DNA of 64,000 nucleotides from Closterium sp. NIES-65. Lineage: Eukaryota; Streptophyta; Zygnematophyceae; Desmidiales; Closteriaceae. A program made the position numbers and the translations under genes. The notes under the pieces are model-generated. The model saw only the letters and a list, made by a program, of their open reading frames with translations. It was not told where the DNA came from and did not search any database. Shown piece after piece: positions 14,273 to 24,025 of the stretch. The DNA lies in the NCBI GenBank assembly GCA_948144175.1, contig CANXME010002157.1, positions 86,001-150,000 of the forward strand, read 5' to 3'. The number at the start of each line of letters is the position of its first letter. The stretch's first letter is position 1.

Positions 14273-17247
14273 ATGCCTCAAGTGGCTAGAGTGGTTTCTG
14301 CGGGGGCAGGGCTGCTAATTGCAGTGGCTCTTGCTGGTGTGATTGTATCGAGGCTGTTGACGCTCAGACATGCTCCGCCTGACAGCAACGGCATCACTCG
14401 CCAGGTATGTGGCTAATTTGAGGCGATCTTCGCCTGCCTCAATATTCATTTCAACTTAGAGCGAGTCCGCAATTTCAGTCAGTTTGCCAGCGTTAGAGTA
14501 TCATGAAGGCAGTGAGGCAGGCAGAGTGGAGGTTATAGGATAGGATGGCTGTGAGCTATGCTATTACGCATGGCCAAATGGCAGCTCACGTCAACCATCA
14601 ACCATCACCTGCTCTGACACCTTTCTCTTCTCTCATCCGTTCTAATGCATATCTTCTCACCTCTGCTCTCCGTGTTGCCTTTTGCAGCTTCCACGTATCA
14701 TTAGCGGCCTCCTAGCAAACAACTCTCTTGAGCATCAACTGCAAGCAAACCACTCTTTGGTGCATCAGCCTCCAACCCCCCCTGAGGTGCACACACGAGT
14801 GTATGAATTTCGAGTGTGGGCGTGTGGGTGTATTTGGGTGTGTTGGTGTTTGGGTGTCTCGGTGTGTTGGTGCATATGAGTGTTCGTGTGACTTCGTGTT
14901 AATCCCAATGGAGATCATTAAACATGTCAGTTAATTGGTGTGTATTAGTTTATCGATGTCTTGATGTCACTTTGCTTATCCCACTAAATCCAATCATTTT
15001 TGTTTTGCTCCTCCCCCCAGCCCAACGCCACAGCCACGTGTCACAATGCCACAGGTCTGGTTGCTCTTCAGGTGGAGGAAAGCGCAGACTCTTCGGTTCA
15101 ACCTGTCTCCTTACGCGCTCTTGCACTTCACCTCCTCCTAACCCTGGTGCGTGCACACTCGCTCGTGACACGCGTCCGTGACACTCACTCGTGCATTGCT
15201 GGGGAGTAAATGTCTGCTTGGGGCATGACCCCTGGCATTCACCAGTTTATTCAAAATTTAATTGCGTTTTGTTTTGCTCCACCGATTTTTCATGTCAAGC
15301 TGTCTCTCCAACCACGAGTGACATCGAACCCATGGCTCTTCAGCCCATTCCGCATCCCTGCTTGTGCTTTCAGCTTCCAGCATGCGTGATCCACGTACTG
15401 CCTCACTGTGATGTTGCTGTGTGCGTGTGCGTGCGCGTGCGCGCATGCGTGTGCGTGTGTGTGTGCGTGTGTGTGTGTGCGTGTGTGGATATTCCCCCAC
15501 AGTTGTTCGTGCTCTACACAGCACTGTGTCCTCTCCTGGGGCTGCTCTGGTGGATGGACGTTTCTCAAGCACAAGTGAGGGCGTGGGTGCAGCGACAGGG
15601 CTCTGCTGTGAGGGAGTGGGTGCAGCGGCAGCGATCAGCTTTGGGGGCCAAGCTGATGAATCTGAGGAGAGCAGCTGCGTCTCTCATGGTATGCCAGATG
15701 TTTCATGGTAGCTGATAAACCCATGCCATGGGTGATGCGGTTCATGCCATGACTCGTTAATCTCGTTCATTGTGCCATAAGCTGCACCTTTGTTGCTTTA
15801 TGTTCAATAACTTTGTATCAGTCTCTGATTTCATCCTCTTGCCATGAGTGTGTGTCGCTCATCCCGATGCATTGTATTCAAGAAGTTCCGTCCAACATCC
15901 GTTCGCTGCACTCAGCACCCTAAACACCTCCTTCAAACCAACCACCTCCTCTGTCCACTCAGTCTTCCCACGCCGCTAAAGTTGCACCCCATCTCAATCC
16001 CTCTCCCTTCTCCCTCATACCGACTCCTCGTCGTCTCTCTCTCCCCTCCATGCCACAGACACTTGGAATCTTCCCCCGACTCCACAATGCCATGTGAGAA
16101 TGATTGAACTGCCTTGCCAGCTGCGCTGCATGCTGTGTGCTGCCTTCCGGGCTATGTCTCGTCCCTTGTATCACGTATCGTATCTTTTCATGTTCTTGTA
16201 TGCGCCTGCCCTTTTTTCCCTTCTCATCTCACATTTTCTTGCTTGCACATCTCAGTCCGTCTGTTTCCGTTTGCTAGCTGCGTTGGATTATGTTTGCTCT
16301 GTGCTGCTTTCCTTTCTGCCTTTCTTTCTGCGTGTAACATCTACCATATCTCTTCATCGTCGTCTTGTACACTCCTGCGCTCTTTCCCCTTCTCGTCTCA
16401 CATTTGCTTGCAAATCTCGATTTTTATTTTCCATCTCTTTCCATTCTGATGTGCCGCGTGCAGTGAGCTGTGCGCTGCGCGGATGAGAAGTGTGAGAGAA
16501 GCTCTTGTTATAATTCTCAAGCCAATGTTTGGAGCAGCCATGCTGAGGCAAGCATTGGAGAGGAGAGTAAGGTCTCTTGATAGGCAGCAGGCAGTGGCAA
16601 GGAGAGAGGAGGCTGGGAGGGAAAGAGCTGTGGATTGGAGTGGGCTGAGAAGGTTACTGGATGACATAAGAGATGGAAAGAGAGCAGTAATTGCTGAGGT
16701 GGTGAGGGAGAGGGAAGAGCGGGAGAAGGTGAGAAGGGAGATGCATGAGTTGAGGGAGCGACTGGGAGAGGCAATGGGCAGTGGTGCATTGGAGAGTTTG
16801 CTGAGGGGGCGACTGGGAGAGGCAATGGGCAGTGGTGCATTGGAGAGTTTGCTGAGGGAGCGACTGGGAGAGGCAATGGGCAGTGGTGCATTGGAGGGAG
16901 AGGAGGTGAGGGAGGGAGGGGGAGAGGCGATGGGTGGTGGTGCATTGGAGAGGGAGGAGGTGAGAGAGGGAGGAGGAGAGGGGGTTGGACCGGGGGAAGG
17001 GGGGGAAGGTGAGGTAGTGGTAGGTGTGGAAGGGGAGGAGGATGGGAGGGATGAGAGAATGGTGGAGGAGAGGAAAGAGAAGGAGAAGAAGAGGGTGGAG
17101 AGGAGGAAAGAGGAGAAGAGGGAGGAAAGGAGGAGAGAGGAGGAGAGAAGAGAGGAGAAGAGGAGGATGGAGCGGAAGGAGAAATGGAAGGAGAGGTGGG
17201 TGGAGGAAAGGGAGGAGGGAAGGAGAAGGAGATTTCCTGGAGGATAG
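14273..17247 (+). CDS. Gene A: membrane-anchored coiled-coil protein, six exons
   Basis: Exons: 14273-14404, 14688-14786, 15021-15146, 15503-15688, 16059-16093 (35-base micro-exon) and 16464-17247 (TAG stop). All introns are GT-AG and 234-370 bp long. Phases fit throughout, giving about 453 residues. The start is the ATG that opens the hydrophobic anchor GLLIAVALAGVIVSRLL. The end of exon 3 and the start of exon 4 together form a second hydrophobic segment (LALHLLLTL then LFVLYTALCPLLGLLWW, about residues 111-136). The rest is an amphipathic helix, three 17-residue repeats (RLGEAMGSGALESLLRE) and a Glu/Arg/Lys-rich tail likely to be a long charged helix. The exon plan is shared with gene B on the opposite strand, which validates the micro-exon, but the leucine-rich repeats are absent here. 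A membrane scaffold or tether is a guess; no known domain was recognised. Confidence 0.72.
15419..15486. repeat. (GT)n tract in intron 3 of gene A
   Basis: Alternating GT/GC run immediately upstream of the exon-4 acceptor (CCCCCACAG at 15502). It produces spurious open frames on both strands. Confidence 0.9.
16759..16900 (+). repeat. 51-bp in-frame tandem repeat in gene A
   Basis: Three nearly identical 51-bp units begin at 16759, 16810 and 16861, each encoding RLGEAMGSGALESLLRE or a close variant. The period is a multiple of 3, so the frame is kept, which supports this exon being coding. Confidence 0.9.
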
Positions 17248-17868
17248 AGGACAGGCAAGTAAATTGGCAGTTCACTGTCAGGTGTCATGGCAAAGAGTAA
17301 TGGCCAGGATTTTAGTGACATGCTAGTAGCTTGGGCTTTAGTGGTAAACGAGTCTAGGTTGAAGACTGCACAGTCGAGAACATGACTGTAACTTGCTTGT
17401 GAATTATGGCAAAGGATGTGGCATGCCGCAATTTATCCACCTGGTAAAGTTTGTTTTGCATCAACCCCTCACGCTGTACCTTAACACCAAGCAGTCCAAG
17501 TACCGGTAAGCACTAGGCACAACGTTACAACAAGACTATCCACGTGGTAAGAAAGGTAACCATGACAGCAAAAGCAATAGAGATCAACCTAGAACATTCA
17601 GGATGCTTGCAATAATGTTGACACCGGTACATGCTGCTCACAGAGTTCAACGAGGGGTACATGTTTTTTATGGATGTGATGAATGGCATTCTGCTGGCTT
17701 GATGAGTCTGGTCTGGTGCTCGGGAGGAGCTTGGACGCAGCAGCACTGTTGGCGGCCCTCCCGTTGGAAGTGCTGCTGCGGCCATGCTCCTAGATAACAC
17801 TACCGTATTCAGGGTGCGCCATTTGGGGTGCGGCCATACATGTACCTGCCCCTGCTTAGGGCAAGAGA
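17248..17868. other. Tail-to-tail intergenic region
   Basis: Lies between the stop of gene A (plus) and the stop of the Gly/Met-repeat gene copy 1 (minus). About 17690-17868 is the 3' UTR of copy 1: the block around CGGGAGGAGCTTGGACGCAG recurs beside copy 2 (42960-43030), where a copia element is inserted. No other gene seen. Confidence 0.6.
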
Positions 17869-18798
17869 CTACAGTGGTCCGCCCATACCGCCTCCCATGT
17901 TGCCCCCAGGCCCACCCATCCCTTCCCCCATCCCTCCGCCCATCCCTCCTCCCATCCCTCCGCCCATCCCTCCGCCCATCCCTCCGCCCATCCCTCCGCC
18001 CATCCCTCCACCCATCCCTCCCCCCATCCCTCCCCCCATCCCTACGCCCATCCCTCCGCCCATCCCAGGTCCACCCTGGCCGGGTGCTGCCTGCGACCCT
18101 GGAGCAAACCACCCTGACCCGCCCATGCCTCCGCCGCCCATGCCTCCGCTGCCCATCCTTCCGCCGCCCATCCCTCCGCCGCCCATTCCGCCGCCGCCCA
18201 TGCCCCCCCCACGACCCATGGCTGCTTGTGATCCGGGAGCAGATGACCCAGGTCCGCCCATGCCGCCGCCCATTCCGCCGCCGCCCATTCCGCCGCTGCC
18301 CATTCCGCCGCCGCCCATTCCGCTGCCCATTCCACCGGCACCCATTCCGCCGCCGCCCATTCCGCCACCACCCATTCCGCTGCCCATTCCGCCGCCACCC
18401 ATGCTGCCGCCGCCCATTCCGCCGCCACCCATTCCGCCTCCGCCCATTCCGCCGCCGCCCATTCCGCCGCCGCCCATTTCGCCGCCACCCATGCTTCCGC
18501 TGCCCATTCCGCCGCCGTCCATTCCTCCGCCGCCCATGCCACCACCCCCCATTCCGCCGCCGCCGATACCGCTTCCACTGATTCCGCCGCTCTGCTGCTG
18601 TTGCTGGCCAGTCGAGCGTCCGCCTTGCGTCCATCCGCGCATCATCCCGCGCAACTTGTCCGCGCGGAGCCCCGTGAAGAAGTGATAGGCCAATGCTGTG
18701 TGGAGAGACGAAACAAGAAGAAGCGAGAGGAGGAGAAAAGCCGTGCTCAGGTTACGGCGACGATGCTGGCTGAGCGGAAACGAGAATATCTGCGTCAT
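17869..18798 (-). CDS. Secreted Gly/Met-repeat protein, copy 1 (309 aa)
   Basis: One uninterrupted frame. Residues 1-40 form a signal peptide: Arg-rich start, hydrophobic core [20 protein letters not shown], then YHFF. Next comes a short block shared with copies 2 and 3, [16 protein letters not shown] in consensus (here [11 protein letters not shown]). After it come Gln5, a long run of [10 protein letters not shown] units, an acidic-free spacer [14 protein letters not shown], a second run, the block [18 protein letters not shown] and a final [10 protein letters not shown] run ending GGMGGPL. The C-rich antisense strand gives Pro-rich frames that are shadows. The composition suggests an extracellular structural glycine-rich protein of wall or mucilage (inference). 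The family is not one I recognise. The next upstream feature is a young LTR element 368 bp before the ATG. Confidence 0.75.
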   Translation of the reverse strand: MTQIFSFPLSQHRRRNLSTAFLLLSLLLVSSLHTALAYHFFTGLRADKLRGMMRGWTQGGRSTGQQQQQSGGISGSGIGGGGMGGGGMGGGGMDGGGMGSGSMGGGEMGGGGMGGGGMGGGGMGGGGMGGGSMGGGGMGSGMGGGGMGGGGMGAGGMGSGMGGGGMGSGGMGGGGMGGGMGGPGSSAPGSQAAMGRGGGMGGGGMGGGGMGGGRMGSGGMGGGGMGGSGWFAPGSQAAPGQGGPGMGGGMGVGMGGGMGGGMGGGMGGGMGGGMGGGMGGGMGGGMGGGMGEGMGGPGGNMGGGMGGPL

Positions 18799-19166
18799 TG
18801 TGCTGGTTTTGTCTACAGTGCAGCTGAAGTTCCCATGCAGAAACGAATTTAGTTTTCCTAGCAGTAGGAGGTAGAGAATCAGAAGCAGTAGTTTGCAAGT
18901 ATCTCAACGAACAACGAATGAAGATGATTTGCCAAATGTGTGCCTCAAAATACATTATCTAAACCCGTCGCGTCGCATTTGCTCGGACTTGACGAAGCTT
19001 TCCGCGCGTCGCGAGGACTCAGTCTGCAAGCCAATGAGTGAGCAGAGGCTTCCATCCAGTCAAACTTCAAAAGTTCGAGTCAGCCCAAAGTCGAAATGCG
19101 TTGACTACTGTGCTGTAGTCAATAGGCGACTCTTTCCCTCCCATCATACGAATTGTGAAGAAACTC
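18799..19166 (-). promoter_or_regulatory. 5' flank of Gly/Met-repeat copy 1
   Basis: Short leader and promoter interval. A CGTCGCGTCGC-like word near 18968 also occurs upstream of copy 3 (near 55208), and a related CGTCGCGCCGC near copy 2 (44933). No clear TATA box could be assigned. An LTR element starts at 19167. Confidence 0.4.
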
Positions 19167-19440
19167 TGTAAGGATTTACAGAATCCTTACTGGGGCCCTC
19201 GTTAGCGAGGCCATCCCGAGGGTCACGCGACGAACCTGTTCTTCCTATTTCGTCGCACCGAACCACTCCCGAGTCGCCTCCGCACCAATCGCAACCATCA
19301 CCGAGCCACCCTCGCCCAACCTCTCCGCCTAGCTAGGACTTCCCCTATTTAGTCGTGCTTTTCTCATTGTATGGAACAACTTGATTCGGTTCATTCTCGA
19401 TATTCGTTTTACTGCGCACTCTGCAAGTTCATTCATAACA
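19167..19440 (+). repeat. 5' LTR of the LARD-like element
   Basis: Begins TGTAAGGATT and ends CATAACA. The first 24 bases can fold: GTAAGGATT pairs with AATCCTTAC around a 5-base loop. A second hairpin follows (GGCCCTCG with CGAGGCC). Confidence 0.93.
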
Positions 19441-19442
19441 CC

Positions 19443-19454
19443 TGGTATCAGAGC
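19443..19454 (+). other. Primer-binding site
   Basis: TGGTATCAGAGC, complementary to the 3' end of plant initiator methionine tRNA, directly after the 5' LTR. Confidence 0.9.
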
Positions 19455-22400
19455 TACTTTCCTAGCTCACCCCGCTTTTTAGAGTGTAATACCCCTCGGG
19501 GGGGGGACGAGGAAGGATGCCTTGGGGTCCAGGAGTTGCGTAGGCCGGCCAGGAGAACTAGGTAGTTGCTCCTTGCGGCGATGTTTTTACGGGCACTCCT
19601 TCGGCACCGCCAGATCCTTGCCTCGAACGGTCGCGATCGACCGTGGCCTCCCTCCCCCCGGGCAACGGACAGCTGTAGCTGTCACGACGTTAAAAGTGAG
19701 TTATTTCTGCTGCGATTTACGGACGATTTTGGAAGTTTGTGTGGCAGCTGGCGTCAGCGGACGTGGCGTCACTGTGGGCGACGCTTTCGGATCTGCTGTG
19801 AAGAAAAGGTCGGCTGGGGAACTCGCCAGGCGCAAATGAGGTTTGCGTATGAAAAAGCTGGTGACGAGGAGAGACGCCACGAGGACTGCCCGATTTATGC
19901 GGGAGTCAACTGCCGTCCCGCCCCACGTGTTAAGTGCAGCGGCCTTTACTGCATTCGCGGGCGCGTCATCAACGTTTTCGGCAGAAGTGCACGTGGACAG
20001 ACGGGATTCTCGGACCCGCCGACACTTCTGGGCTGCAACGAAAAGCGGAGTGGCCATATCGCACTTAGCAGAAGTGGGGCGCAGGCGACGAGGGAAACCG
20101 GGGCTGGTAACCTCGGAAAACGACTCGTGCGACGCTGCGTGCCTGGAGTTGTTGCAAGCTGGCCGGCGGTTTCGAGAGCGGTTTCTCCTACCAGAGAAGT
20201 CGTTTTCGGGGACAGTTGCAAGCGACCCACGATTAAACGGCGTTCAACATACTGCCCCGACATTTACGGAGGAGTCGGTACAGGCCGCCGGGACACACGG
20301 GAAGAAACTGCCCGACGGCTAAGCGGGGGTCGAGAAACGGCGAGAAGGGCAGGTTAAAAGCCGGTGTGAACGGCCTGTGACCTTCCGTCGCCCGAACCTC
20401 ACCACCCCCACCAGGTAGCAGTGCCGATTTATGCAGTCGACCACTCCTGGCCGAATAAGGGGGGTGAACACGGGCCTACCCTGCGCTGGTTAAAGGCACC
20501 CGGGTTGGTGCTCGTTCGACAGCTGTACAGAAAAAAAAAAAACAAAAACAAAAATAAGGGGAGTTGCGGCACTGTTGTACTCCGACAAAAGCGGGCTGGG
20601 TGAAACAGCACGCGAAAAAATCGGGGCGCCGCATGACAACAATGGTGCAGTTCGCTGGTTTCTCCTGACCCGGGCGTCTACACGAGGTGACGGCGCAGCG
20701 GCGAAGCGGGGACCGGGATACTATGGAGTTTAGTGGCGTGGCGGTCGCGGTGGGCTACAAAACGGTTGGGCGACAGTTCCTTTTAAATAAGGGTCCCCGA
20801 CTCCGATAGTGTTTGCGCCTACACCGTAACTGGGCTCGCGCGGGCAACACCGACTATGCCCCATCCGACAAAAGCGGACGCTGGGTGAACGGCGGGAAGC
20901 AGAATTGTCGGGGGGGTGAAACGACCAAAAAATTAATGAAGTTGCGGGTCTTTCTTCGCCTGAAGGGCACTTTTCAAAGTTGCCTGGCAAGAAACACAGC
21001 GGCAAGGAGACCTAGGACCCCCGGTGTTTAAACGCACACCTCGGGAAATTCTTCAGAAAAAATGGAGCGTGGGAGCAGTCATAGCTTCGGGAACTTATCA
21101 ACCGGCGACGAGCGATGCGGTGAAACATCTGCAAAGCGCTGGTGGGAGAAAAGGGTTATCTTGTTAAGTAACATCGGCGGAAGCAGTTTTCGTCTACGAC
21201 GTCAATGGCGTTGATGCCACTAGGTTCCGTGAAATTCGGTCTCGGAATAACCCATGGCAGTCCCTGGCTCTCGATTGTACCCACATGCTGGGGTCGGGCA
21301 AACCGAAGGAAACTGATGGTGACCGAGTGGGCGGCTATAGCACGTCCGAGATTTTCGGAGGCGAACTGCTACTTCGACTGTGGATTTACGGGGCTAGATT
21401 CGAGCGACAAATTCGGAGTTTGTCCGTGGGACTTACAGGTTTACGGCAAGGAGCGCCGACAACCTCGGAGGAGTATTCGGCGTTTGGTTAAACACGCGCG
21501 AAAAGGACGTTGAGAAATAACGCGTGAGCCACACGGAGTTTTCAGGGGTACGGACGACTTACGACGAATTGAAGAAGGCAGCATCAATAGTGCGGGGGTG
21601 GGAAAGACAGCTGCATTTTTTCATCCCTGCCCAGGAGCCTTCGGCGCACCACGACAAACGGCTCGGCGAGTCTGGACAAAACCGTTGGAGGTGCTGACAT
21701 CATCTGACCCTAGATCGTGCTCGAAATCAATTTCGGTTACTGCTTCAACGAATTTCGTCGACGCTCGTATTTGACTTTACGACGAATCGCCTTCACCGAC
21801 GACATTTTCGTACCAACCCCGACTTCACGGCCAGAGGATTTCGGGATACAACCGTTCCAACTCTACTAGCGACAAATCCATCCACTCGACCCGCCCATGA
21901 CAACTCCATTGATTTCAAACACGTCAGGTGCTGCCAGCTGCGTCTGCTGAAGATACTGCATGATTCTGGCGTGTGAAGACAAAAACAGGTTCAGTTCGAG
22001 CAACGCATAACTTCTGCCACGGTTTCTGGTCTACTTAAGCGGGTTCGCCCTTGAAGACTTTTTGGGCACGTCACACCCGATTTTGTCATCAACTTTCCGC
22101 TCAACACTCTTCTTCGTGGAACTTAACGCCTGGTTTTTTGTTGGTTTTCATCTCGGCGCAGCTGTGAAACATTTTCTAGTGTGCTTTCTTCGAGGGGGGG
22201 GGAGAAAGTGCTTTGCACTGTTCTTTCCTTGGCGTTTTTCTTGGTCCTTTCTGACTTTGTCAGGTTGCGTCAGCACGACGGACGAACGCGATCACACCGA
22301 CATGATCAACGGTTCCTGCTCCATCACGTTTTACTTCGCGTCAGCAGGTTCCCTCCAATCTCGCGTCAGTCTTCGACCGTCAGATCAACATCTACTTCAT

Positions 22401-22530
22401 CAACGGCCTACATCCCAACCTTTTCAAAATTAGTGTCAAAGGCATTTCGGCCGTTGGATTCAGCTGAAGAGGAGATCTACGGAATCCTCGCTAGTGTGGG
22501 GCCTGTTTCAGTACAGGACTACCTTATTTA

Positions 22531-22543
22531 GAAGGGGGGAGGG
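22531..22543 (+). other. Polypurine tract
   Basis: GAAGGGGGGAGGG immediately before the 3' LTR at 22544. Confidence 0.85.
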
Positions 22544-22817
22544 TGTAAGGATTTACAGAATCCTTACTGGGGCCCTCGTTAGCGAGGCCATCCCGAGGGT
22601 CACGCGACGAACCTGTTCTTCCTATTTCGTCGCACCGAACCACTCCCGAGTCGCCTCCGCACCAATCGCAACCATCACCGAGCCACCCTCGCCCAACCTC
22701 TCCGCCTAGCTAGGACTTCCCCTATTTAGTCGTGCTTTTCTCATTGTATGGAACAACTTGATTCAGTTCATTCTCGATATTCGTTTTACTGCGCACTCTT
22801 CAAGTTCATTCATAACA
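22544..22817 (+). repeat. 3' LTR of the LARD-like element
   Basis: Same length as the 5' LTR. The two differences seen are near the 3' end (GATTCGG/GATTCAG and CTCTGCAAG/CTCTTCAAG). Followed by the target duplication AACTC. Confidence 0.93.
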
Positions 22818-23696
22818 AACTCGAATCCTCGGTTGCATTTGATTTCCGATTGCTGGAATAAAGGAATTCTGCGAAACAATGTTTTTTTGGCATGTGACAA
22901 TGCATTATACAACGTACAACGCAAAACACCGTCGGTCGTAACCGGAGCTAGAGGGCATAGGTAGTGTATACCATACCCTTGCAGAGATCTACAGAGGCTT
23001 ATACCGTATACCAAACGCCTAAAAAATTCAACTTGCACGCCACAAAACCCTACTCTGCCGTTGTGACACTTCAGAAATATCTCGATACATCCCTCCTCAT
23101 CCTGGTTGTCTCTTTTCAGCTTTGGTGGGTTGGCTCCTCCAAACCTGCCTTTCCTGGGCTAGTGAGGTTGGTTTGCCATAGATGCAGCCCTGGTTCGACG
23201 TTGCTGCCTAGCAGGGCGAACACGTCTCATCAGAGTTGACGTCACTCGCGGCAGCTGCTTGAATGGTGTGACAGGAACTGCCTCCACTCCCTGAGCTAAA
23301 AATGCAGCAGCAGTTGAAGCCGATATGGCTATCTGCTGAGATTTTCAACGTGGCTCATCCATGGTCAAAACGTAACGCCGTAGTCAGTGCCCTGGATATC
23401 AGACTTTAAAGTCTGATTCAGAGTTTGTTCAAACTTTTTTTTAGAACCTAGTATGAAGTCAAAAAAAAATTATATGTACCTGGTCTGATTTTTCAAAGGT
23501 TTTTTTTATCAGTTGTCTGAAATTTCAGCCTAATTTTAGAAGTGTAGGTTGAGCATCAGACTTGTATCGGGGGTACACTCTGCGCGCTTATCGAAACGAA
23601 GTTTCCTGGAAGTTTCTTTCAATATGCCCACTTCCGAGATGGCAGTGGAGTGCCAGGATGTGAGCAACGCACACTTCAATAGCCGGGACATTCGAA
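22818..23696. other. No recognisable gene
   Basis: Frames are short and match nothing. The interval sits between two LTR elements and has moderate AT content. Nothing further is supported. Confidence 0.5.
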
Positions 23697-23817
23697 TGAG
23701 AAACTTGAAACGAGAATGATGCACTAAGAAATGAAAGTGGTACAAATGTGCAACCCTAGAAATGTGTACCCCATATAGGCTACCCCACTACAACCTACAC
23801 AACATTATAATTTGACA
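23697..23817 (-). repeat. 3' LTR of the decayed copia
   Basis: 121 bp. On plus it reads TGAGAAACTTG ... TTTGACA and is followed by CACCCCCATAGG, whose complement is a typical copia polypurine tract. The same LTR family appears at 24185, 47218 and 50017. Confidence 0.85.
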
Positions 23818-24025
23818 CACCCCCATAGGCAAAGTGGGGGAGAACAAGGGGTCACAAGACCACTCAAGCAAAGCAAAGCAAAGCTCTGGGTGGATCACAA
23901 AGTCACCACACATTCTGAGCACAAGTTCAAAGCCACAAGGCCAGTTCACATGCAGAAACACATATGTATATAAAAGGCTAAACAAGCAAGAGTAGGAGTA
24001 TATATATGTGACAGTACAAGCAAGG

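Larger units (their letters stand above)
19167..22817 (+). mobile_element. Non-autonomous LTR retrotransposon (LARD-like)
   Basis: Two 274-bp LTRs (19167-19440 and 22544-22817) differ at only two positions by eye. The 5-bp duplication AACTC flanks the element (19162-19166, 22818-22822). A primer-binding site TGGTATCAGAGC lies at 19443-19454, three bases after the 5' LTR, and a polypurine tract GAAGGGGGGAGGG abuts the 3' LTR. The 3.1-kb internal part shows no gag, protease, integrase or reverse transcriptase motifs in any frame, so it must be mobilised in trans. That matches the large-retrotransposon-derivative class, though it is short for one. Confidence 0.93.

Noticed and set aside
15290..15574. 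His-Thr repeat frame on minus
   Set aside because: Arises from the (GT)n tract in intron 3 of gene A.
17784..18685. Plus-strand Pro/Ile/Met and Arg/Pro/His-rich frames opposite Gly/Met copy 1, and similar at 43046-44575
   Set aside because: They are the complement of the GGM repeat. Only the minus frame has a signal peptide and the motif shared among copies.
19566..20357. 263-codon plus frame inside the LARD-like element as a gag gene
   Set aside because: No gag, zinc-knuckle or other motif; two other frames are similarly open here. Left as non-coding pending a profile search.
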